Part shown: piece by piece, positions 7,761 to 12,013 of the stretch
How the letters are laid out: each line of letters starts with the position of its first letter
How positions within the stretch are numbered: the stretch's first letter is position 1
Assembly: GCA_001508595.1 (NCBI GenBank)
Contig: LGHA01000074.1
Span: 1 to 12,013 of the forward strand
Direction of reading: 5' to 3'
Source: Anaerolineaceae bacterium 46_22
Lineage (GTDB): Bacteria > Chloroflexota > Anaerolineae > Anaerolineales > Anaerolineaceae
Length of the DNA: 12,013 nucleotides
Position numbers and translations under genes: made by a program
The notes under the pieces: generated by a model
The model's input: only the letters and a program-made list of their open reading frames with translations
What the model was told of the DNA's origin: nothing
Databases searched by the model: none

Positions 7761-9065
7761 TTATTTTGCCTCCGATTGGCGGACTTTATTGTAAAGCATG
7801 ATGCTCAGGACGCTGCCAATACCGAAAAGGATGATCCCAGCCCCAATAGGAAGGATACCGGCACCGCCTATCAGCAGCAGCGGTAAACCGATTAATCCCA
7901 GAATCAAACCTGGCAACAGCAAAGCCGCGATTGCCAGCCATATTTTCCACCATGCTACAGGTTTTTGACCGGCAACGAGTCCCGTTTGTCCATTGACCAT
8001 GATCTGGTAGGTTTTATCCTGGAATTTATAAGCCGCCAGGTAAACAGGCAAAAGGATGTAGCGCCATGATTCGTCGGCAAAGTCTGCCGTCATCGAAAAG
8101 TTGCGGACGTGGGAAGTGGGAATGTCCTGGTAACAGGCTTCTCTGGCTGCTTCCCGAATGGCTTGTTTGCCCGTATCCCAGGCATCGGTCAGTGTCGTTT
8201 CGTATGCCTGGGCTTGCCAGCCAGCCAAATAATCCGGGTGATAGGCAGTAAGATCCTTCATTTGGTAAGGATAAATCCGTTCAAGGATCTTGTGGCTGAT
8301 GTGTTGAGATGAACTGCCTGTAACAAGGTGATCGTCGATGTTGATCGGAACTGTGCCATTTTCCCAGCGCCACTCGATTTTTGTGCGAGTCTCCCACCTT
8401 TTTTGTGAAGCATTATAATGCCGCACGGTTTTCTGATATCCAATCTGTGCCTTCCAGTGGGCAGTAACATTGGCGTCAAAGGTCCAGAATGGCAGATAAA
8501 TTCCTGAGAAGCGGCGCATGACGCTGCTGGCAGTGAGTTCATCCGGGTGGAACCACCCCTTCCCGAGCCAGGTTTTTGACAGCTGATGGGTTTGTTCTAT
8601 GGTAATTTTGAATGGAATTAAGAAACGCGGTTGAATGAATTCTTCCAAACTTGTTGTCAGGTTCACCTGGTTGGATGCACAATAAGGGCAGCTTGTGCTG
8701 ATGACGCCCTGCGGCAAAGATAATTCAGCACCGCAGACATGACAATGCAGACCCTGCCGCCTAGTCCCCCAACCTCTCTCTGCTTGAGAAATGGTTTCAA
8801 GAGTGAATTCAAATTCATCGGCAATTTTCCCCAGTGTTTTTGATTTTACCGGGGAGATATAGCCGCAGTGTTCACACGCGATTCCTCCCACTGAGATATC
8901 ATAGGCTGTGGTTGCGCCGCAATTTGGGCAGTCATAAACCTTGGATTTTTCCCCTTCTTGCGGTTTAGATTTGGGGGCATAGACGGTGACGCCGCTGACA
9001 AGTGAATCTACCTGTTCAAAACCTTCTATGGCGATTTGGGTTTCATGGTTGGGATGTTCTGTCAT
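7761..9065 (-). CDS. Zinc-ribbon membrane protein A (double zinc ribbon)
   Basis: The 434-residue product contains two four-cysteine zinc ribbons (Cys46, 49, 64, 67 and Cys108, 111, 126, 129). A large soluble region follows with PFKI (151-154), YLPFWTFD (190-197), the AYHPDYLAGWQAQAY segment (274-288) and LLPVY (338-342), VNGQTGLVAG (357-366), then membrane helices about 371-391 and 394-424. The arrangement resembles the TFIIB-type zinc-ribbon proteins found near PspA/SPFH genes in other bacteria, such as Bacillus YdjG; that relation is an inference from memory, and no PspA or SPFH gene lies in this window. The frame is open to an ATG at 9131, but 9065 is chosen because AAAGGA lies about nine bases upstream and the promoter lies between the two. 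It is the first gene of the minus-strand operon. Function is unknown. Confidence 0.87.
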   Translation of the reverse strand: MTEHPNHETQIAIEGFEQVDSLVSGVTVYAPKSKPQEGEKSKVYDCPNCGATTAYDISVGGIACEHCGYISPVKSKTLGKIADEFEFTLETISQAERGWGTRRQGLHCHVCGAELSLPQGVISTSCPYCASNQVNLTTSLEEFIQPRFLIPFKITIEQTHQLSKTWLGKGWFHPDELTASSVMRRFSGIYLPFWTFDANVTAHWKAQIGYQKTVRHYNASQKRWETRTKIEWRWENGTVPINIDDHLVTGSSSQHISHKILERIYPYQMKDLTAYHPDYLAGWQAQAYETTLTDAWDTGKQAIREAAREACYQDIPTSHVRNFSMTADFADESWRYILLPVYLAAYKFQDKTYQIMVNGQTGLVAGQKPVAWWKIWLAIAALLLPGLILGLIGLPLLLIGGAGILPIGAGIILFGIGSVLSIMLYNKVRQSEAK

Positions 9066-9085
9066 AAACGTCAGTCCTTTTACTG

Positions 9086-9115
9086 AGTATAAAAATTTTA
9101 ACACAAAGAAATCAA
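9086..9115 (-). promoter_or_regulatory. Promoter of the zinc-ribbon/upp operon
   Basis: On the minus strand TTGATT (9110-9115) and TATACT (9086-9091) are 18 bases apart. The expected start is near 9079, giving a leader of about 14 bases with the ribosome-binding site at its very 5' end. This position supports the start codon at 9065 over the upstream ATG at 9131. Confidence 0.5.
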
Positions 9116-9177
9116 ATTTAATACATACCACTATTGTAATAGCTCGGGATTTTCAAGATCAAAAGATTTTCTCAGGT

Positions 9178-9205
9178 TTGTTAAGTTTCCCCTTTGCGTT
9201 AGAAT
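9178..9205 (+). promoter_or_regulatory. Promoter of the NYN-domain gene
   Basis: TTGTTA (9178-9183) and TAGAAT (9200-9205) are separated by 16 bases. The expected transcription start, seven bases after the -10 box, coincides with the A of the ATG at 9212. No ribosome-binding sequence precedes that ATG, so a leaderless mRNA is predicted. The promoter is divergent from that of the zinc-ribbon operon. Confidence 0.5.
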
Positions 9206-9211
9206 ACTATT

Positions 9212-9709
9212 ATGACTTTATTAATCGATGGACATAATTTAATTCCACACATTCAGGGTTTAAACCTTTCTGACCCGGATGATGAAACCAAGTTGATAAA
9301 AATATTGCAGGAATATTGCCGATTGCGTCGAAAAAAAGTATTGGTGTATTTTGACCAGGCACCTGCTGGGTTGTCCGGCATTAGGCGGTACGGCAGTGTC
9401 CAGGCGCATTTTGTTCAAAGCGGACGCACTGCGGATGATGCTATTATAGAGAAGCTCAAGAAGCTGGGGAAACGTGCACGCAATGTGACCGTTGTCAGTT
9501 CTGACCGCCAGGTGCAGCAGGCTGCTCGGGCAGTGCACGCAAGCGTGATTTCATCACAAGCCTTTGCGGCTGAGTGGGAGGCCTTGATATCAGAGCAGCC
9601 ATCGCTTGATCCCCGAAATCGCCTGTTATCAGAAGAAGAACTGGCGGATTGGGAAGCTTTGTTTAAACGCGGCAGTCCTAAAGCTGGAAATGATAAATAT
9701 AACAAATAA
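9212..9709 (+). CDS. NYN-domain protein, YacP/Rae1-like ribonuclease candidate
   Basis: The 165-residue protein matches the YacP-like NYN (PIN-type nuclease) family. LLIDGHNL (3-10) supplies the first acidic residue Asp6 and Asn9. VYFDQAP lies at 45-51. SGRTADDAI (70-78) supplies Asp75 and Asp76, and VVSSDRQV (94-101) supplies Asp98, together a plausible metal-binding acidic cluster. Bacillus Rae1 is a ribosome-associated endoribonuclease that cleaves mRNA in the A site; a similar role here is inference. The length equals that family's usual size, and the charged C-terminal tail is typical. There is no rRNA methylase or cysS neighbour as in Firmicutes. The ATG at 9212 is the only sensible start and lacks a ribosome-binding site. 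Confidence 0.85.
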   Translation: MTLLIDGHNLIPHIQGLNLSDPDDETKLIKILQEYCRLRRKKVLVYFDQAPAGLSGIRRYGSVQAHFVQSGRTADDAIIEKLKKLGKRARNVTVVSSDRQVQQAARAVHASVISSQAFAAEWEALISEQPSLDPRNRLLSEEELADWEALFKRGSPKAGNDKYNK

Positions 9710-9776
9710 GGTCTAAATAGTAAACTCTAATTTTATTTTAATGATATTTAGGTTGAAAACAAGTAAACTATTACTA

Positions 9777-9812
9777 AAGACACAAAACATTTATTGGTAT
9801 TTGGCGTGTCTT
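9777..9812. repeat. Inverted repeat 1 downstream of the NYN gene
   Basis: AAGACAC (9777-9783) and GTGTCTT (9806-9812) can pair around a 22-base loop. It is the first of three consecutive hairpins in the 238-bp gap between the NYN gene and the lipoprotein gene. No T run follows, so it is not a terminator by itself. Confidence 0.35.
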
Positions 9813-9816
9813 CCAC

Positions 9817-9846
9817 TGATCATGCTGAAGTGAGATGATCATTTTT
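9817..9846 (+). terminator. Weak terminator after the NYN gene
   Basis: TGATCAT (9817-9823) and ATGATCA (9835-9841) form a 7-bp stem with an 11-base loop, followed by TTTTT (9842-9846). The AT-rich stem is weak, but position and T run fit an intrinsic terminator for the NYN transcript. Confidence 0.45.
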
Positions 9847-9875
9847 CAGATGATTGAGTGGTTTCCTCCCTGAAG

Positions 9876-9907
9876 ATTGCCTGGTATGTCCCCTCATGTC
9901 AGGCAAT
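9876..9907. repeat. Long hairpin upstream of the lipoprotein gene
   Basis: ATTGCCTG (9876-9883) pairs with CAGGCAAT (9900-9907). The stem continues inward through two G-U wobbles and ATG/CAT to a six-base loop, about 13 pairs. It has no T run on either side, so it is more likely an operator or mRNA structure than a terminator. It lies just upstream of the presumed promoter of the next gene. Confidence 0.45.
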
Positions 9908-9932
9908 TGTGTTAAAGATTTTCAGATTGTGA

Positions 9933-9961
9933 TATTATCCAGATTAGGTGTGCACAGGAGG
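9933..9961 (+). promoter_or_regulatory. -10 box and ribosome-binding site of the lipoprotein gene
   Basis: TATTAT (9933-9938) is a fair -10 box without a good -35 box. AGGAGG (9956-9961) ends four bases before the ATG at 9966. This strong ribosome-binding site decides the start against an in-frame GTG at 9948, which lies upstream of it. Confidence 0.5.
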
Positions 9962-9965
9962 ATCG

Positions 9966-10811
9966 ATGTTGACCAAGCAAGTCAAGATAGCAAGCTTCTT
10001 AATCCTTACAGGGCTCATAACGATTTCCTGCAGTCTTCCTTTGTTGTTTACAAGTCAGCCTGAGGAGACTTCCGAGCCGCCAGATCCTGCACCAACGCAC
10101 ACGCTTCAAGTTATTCCCAGCGAACCCCCTGAAACCGAAATTACATCCACAATGCAGGAACCTGCGATACAACTCATTGATCGAAGCATATTTGAGGAAA
10201 TGGAAGAGCCCAGGTATGAAATTGACGGTGTATGGCCAAATTTGGAGGGTCCTGAACTGCTCGTCACTGCTTTTAATTCCGAGAGTGATCGATTTGTTGA
10301 TGTCGTTATGGAAGATTTCTTATTGGCTGTGGCGGATTCGCCGGGTGGAATGGAAGGAGAAGGGGAGCCGCCTTTGAGCTACCTCACCTTTGATTATGAC
10401 CTGACCTACGGTGACCAGCAATTGTTCAGTATTTACCTGGCTTTTGATCAGTATATAGCAATGTCAGCCCATCCTTTTCCCTTCTCATATGCTCTAAATT
10501 ATGATGCTCAGAATGGAGTATTTTTGAGCCTGGAAGACCTATTCTTGCCGGGGACGGATCACATCAACGTTATTGGCAGCCTTGTCGACCCTGTTCTAGA
10601 GGGTAGGGGATTTGGCTACCAGTTGGGAACTGCGGCAGATGTGATGCAAACAAGGGAAAACTGGAATTTGCTGCCTGAGGGGTTGCGAATCAATTTTGAC
10701 GTGTATGAGGTTGCCTCTTATGCTGCCGGCTTACAATATGTTGTAATATCCTGGGAAGACCTTGTCGGGATACTTGATCCCAATGGACCAATATCGAGTT
10801 TTATTGCCTGA
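9966..10811 (+). CDS. Lipoprotein with DUF4163/DUF3298 (RsiV-like) domains
   Basis: The 281-residue product begins with a lysine-bearing n-region and a hydrophobic stretch (6-21) ending at Cys22. This is a lipobox-like site, though Thr rather than Leu at -3 makes it imperfect. A Pro/Glu/Thr-rich spacer (about 30-65) follows. Residues about 83-170 resemble DUF4163 and about 170-275 resemble DUF3298, with AHPFPFSYALNYD (168-180), LSLEDLFLPG (187-196), LLPEGLRINFDVYEVASYAAG (235-255) and a final hydrophobic strand ISWEDL (261-266). These two domains form the extracellular part of RsiV, the lysozyme-sensing anti-sigma factor, and also occur in PdaC-like proteins. This protein has no cytoplasmic anti-sigma region and no sigma-factor gene beside it, so ligand and role are unknown. 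It is expected outside the membrane, anchored by lipid. The start is set by the AGGAGG at 9956-9961. Confidence 0.82.
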   Translation: MLTKQVKIASFLILTGLITISCSLPLLFTSQPEETSEPPDPAPTHTLQVIPSEPPETEITSTMQEPAIQLIDRSIFEEMEEPRYEIDGVWPNLEGPELLVTAFNSESDRFVDVVMEDFLLAVADSPGGMEGEGEPPLSYLTFDYDLTYGDQQLFSIYLAFDQYIAMSAHPFPFSYALNYDAQNGVFLSLEDLFLPGTDHINVIGSLVDPVLEGRGFGYQLGTAADVMQTRENWNLLPEGLRINFDVYEVASYAAGLQYVVISWEDLVGILDPNGPISSFIA

Positions 10812-10899
10812 TCCTTTAGTGTATAAGTTTTAAGTTTGATTATTTCTCTACCTGGGTTGATAATATTGTTGGCTGAATAAATATTTAAGGTTAAAGATA

Positions 10900-11766
10900 A
10901 TGAAGAAATTGACTCAACTTCCTGGAAAAACACTTTTGGCTGTACTTGCCCATCCAGATGACGAGACCTTTGGTATGGGCGGCACCCTTGCTTTATATGC
11001 ACAACGGGGTGTAAAAGTCCATTTAATCTGTGCAACACGGGGTGAGTTAGGGGAGATTGACCCCGAATATAAAGAAACGATCAAGAGCGCATCTTGCGTG
11101 CGCACCCAGGAATTACGCTGTGCAGCGGATGTCCTGGGGATTGATCAATTACACTTCCTGAAATATCGGGATTCAGGGATGGCTGGCGCTGATGCAAACC
11201 ATCATCCACAGGCTTTAGCTGCCCAGCCCATTGAAAAGGTAGCCGAAGAAGTGGCACATTTGATGCGCCAGATCCAGCCGGATGTGGTGATCACCTTTGA
11301 CCCGATTGGTGGATATCGTCACCCAGATCATATTGCCATTCAAAGGACGACCGTCCGGGCTTTTGATCTGGTTTCGAACCCTGATTATGATGACCCTGAT
11401 GGGTTGGCACCTTTTCAGCCTGGAAAGCTTTATTTTCACACCATGAATCGCGGTTTTTTAAAAGCCACTGTTTGGGTGCTGCGCTTACTTGGTCAGGATC
11501 CGCATGCCTTCGGAAGAAATAAGGACATCGATCTGGTCTCAATTGCCAATGTAGATTTTCCCACCCATGCAAAGATTGATTACCGACCGGTCAAGGACAT
11601 TCGCGAGAAAGCAGCGGAATGCCATGCCAGCCAGGGGGGCGGTGAGATGAATAAGGGCTTTCGAGGTTTTATCACCCGGCTGCTCGGCGGACACCACGAG
11701 ACCTTCATGCAGGCTTACCCGGAACCGAAACCAGGGGAAAGCATTAAGCGGGATTTGTTTGGGTAA
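10900..11766 (+). CDS. PIG-L/LmbE family deacetylase
   Basis: This is a predicted zinc-dependent N-deacetylase of N-acetylglucosamine-type substrates. The 288 residues carry the metal and catalytic motif AHPDDE (17-22), the second metal-ligand motif HPDH (141-144) and supporting motifs TRGELGE (46-52), YRDSGMAG (89-96) and ECHASQGG (240-247). The family includes MshB, Mca and BshB of mycothiol and bacillithiol metabolism, and LmbE-like enzymes of antibiotic synthesis. YRDSGM and CHASQ are typical of the MshB/Mca/BshB side, but the substrate cannot be decided here and no thiol-synthesis partner gene is visible. There is no signal peptide, so it should act in the cytoplasm. The ATG at 10900 follows AAGG (10887-10890) by nine bases. 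An 88-bp gap separates it from the lipoprotein gene, so it may have its own transcript. Confidence 0.92.
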   Translation: MKKLTQLPGKTLLAVLAHPDDETFGMGGTLALYAQRGVKVHLICATRGELGEIDPEYKETIKSASCVRTQELRCAADVLGIDQLHFLKYRDSGMAGADANHHPQALAAQPIEKVAEEVAHLMRQIQPDVVITFDPIGGYRHPDHIAIQRTTVRAFDLVSNPDYDDPDGLAPFQPGKLYFHTMNRGFLKATVWVLRLLGQDPHAFGRNKDIDLVSIANVDFPTHAKIDYRPVKDIREKAAECHASQGGGEMNKGFRGFITRLLGGHHETFMQAYPEPKPGESIKRDLFG

Positions 11767-12013
11767 AGAAGGTGAATGGAAATTGGTGAGTAGGGAAAGT
11801 AATCAGATATTGGGTATTAGTTATTACGAAGACAAGGTGGGTAAAATCTGATTTGAAAAGTGAAAGATGCAACTCAATTTGATTTCGAAACTCTTGGAGT
11901 GAGGGGCTTTAGCCCGAAAAGCTTTGGAATTTAATAACTTTTGTTAAGAACAAAAATCCTGGTTCACCTTGAATATTGAAGAAACTACAAAATTCATCAA
12001 ATCGGCCTGAAGG
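11767..12013. other. Terminal non-coding stretch with two short palindromes
   Basis: No convincing gene is seen in these last 247 bases on either strand. Two inverted repeats stand out: GGGCT-TT-AGCCC (11904-11915) and TTTTGTT-AAG-AACAAAA (11939-11955). Minus-strand frames are open for a short distance from the window edge, so the end of a gene lying beyond 12013 cannot be excluded. No terminator with a clear T run follows the deacetylase gene. Confidence 0.4.

Noticed and set aside
9066..9131. Upstream start that would add 22 residues to zinc-ribbon protein A
   Set aside because: The likely promoter (9086-9115) lies inside this extension, and a ribosome-binding site precedes the ATG at 9065 instead.
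9948..9965. GTG start for the lipoprotein, six codons upstream
   Set aside because: The strong AGGAGG at 9956-9961 lies downstream of this GTG and serves the ATG at 9966, which also gives a normal lipoprotein signal.
1..12013. CRISPR arrays, tRNA or rRNA genes, insertion sequences, prophage or defence genes
   Set aside because: No repeat-spacer pattern, transposase, integrase or RNA-gene signature was seen when reading both strands; the gene content is ordinary chromosomal.

Overview
The window (about 47% G+C by eye) is a compact stretch of bacterial chromosome with ordinary housekeeping and accessory genes. No mobile element, CRISPR array, rRNA or tRNA was seen. Gene content and protein style suggest an anaerobic member of Chloroflexota, probably class Anaerolineae: a YvcK with an N-terminal membrane anchor beside gap-pgk-tpiA, paired zinc-ribbon membrane proteins, a DUF3298-type lipoprotein, a PIG-L deacetylase, and some genes that look leaderless. 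That assignment is inference from memory of such genomes, not a search result.

Region 1 (1-4866, + strand) is a central-carbon block: a membrane-anchored YvcK/CofD-like protein, GAPDH (gap), phosphoglycerate kinase (pgk) and triosephosphate isomerase (tpiA). The three enzymes catalyse consecutive or adjoining triose steps. YvcK homologues are known to be needed for growth on gluconeogenic carbon sources, so the neighbourhood makes functional sense. gap and tpiA appear to have their own promoters sharing an extended -10 motif (TGGTAAAAT). Hairpin terminators lie after gap, pgk and tpiA. The one between gap and pgk leaves almost no room for a separate pgk promoter, so it probably acts as a partial terminator.

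Region 2 (4930-9065, - strand) reads as a five-gene operon with gaps or overlaps of a few bases in its first four genes: zinc-ribbon membrane protein A, its paralogue B, a class I SAM methyltransferase, a small four-helix membrane protein, and uracil phosphoribosyltransferase (upp), which may also have its own promoter. Except for upp, exact functions are not known.

Region 3 (9212-11766, + strand) holds a YacP/Rae1-like NYN-domain ribonuclease candidate, a lipoprotein with DUF4163/DUF3298-like (RsiV-like) domains, and a PIG-L/LmbE deacetylase. The 238-bp gap after the NYN gene carries three consecutive inverted repeats. The last about 247 bp hold no recognisable gene, only two short palindromes.

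The points most worth following up are the zinc-ribbon pair and its operon, the gap-pgk attenuator-like terminator, the shared glycolytic promoter motif, and two genes whose promoters predict leaderless mRNAs. Nothing in the window proves a novel system; the zinc-ribbon operon is the best candidate for undescribed biology.
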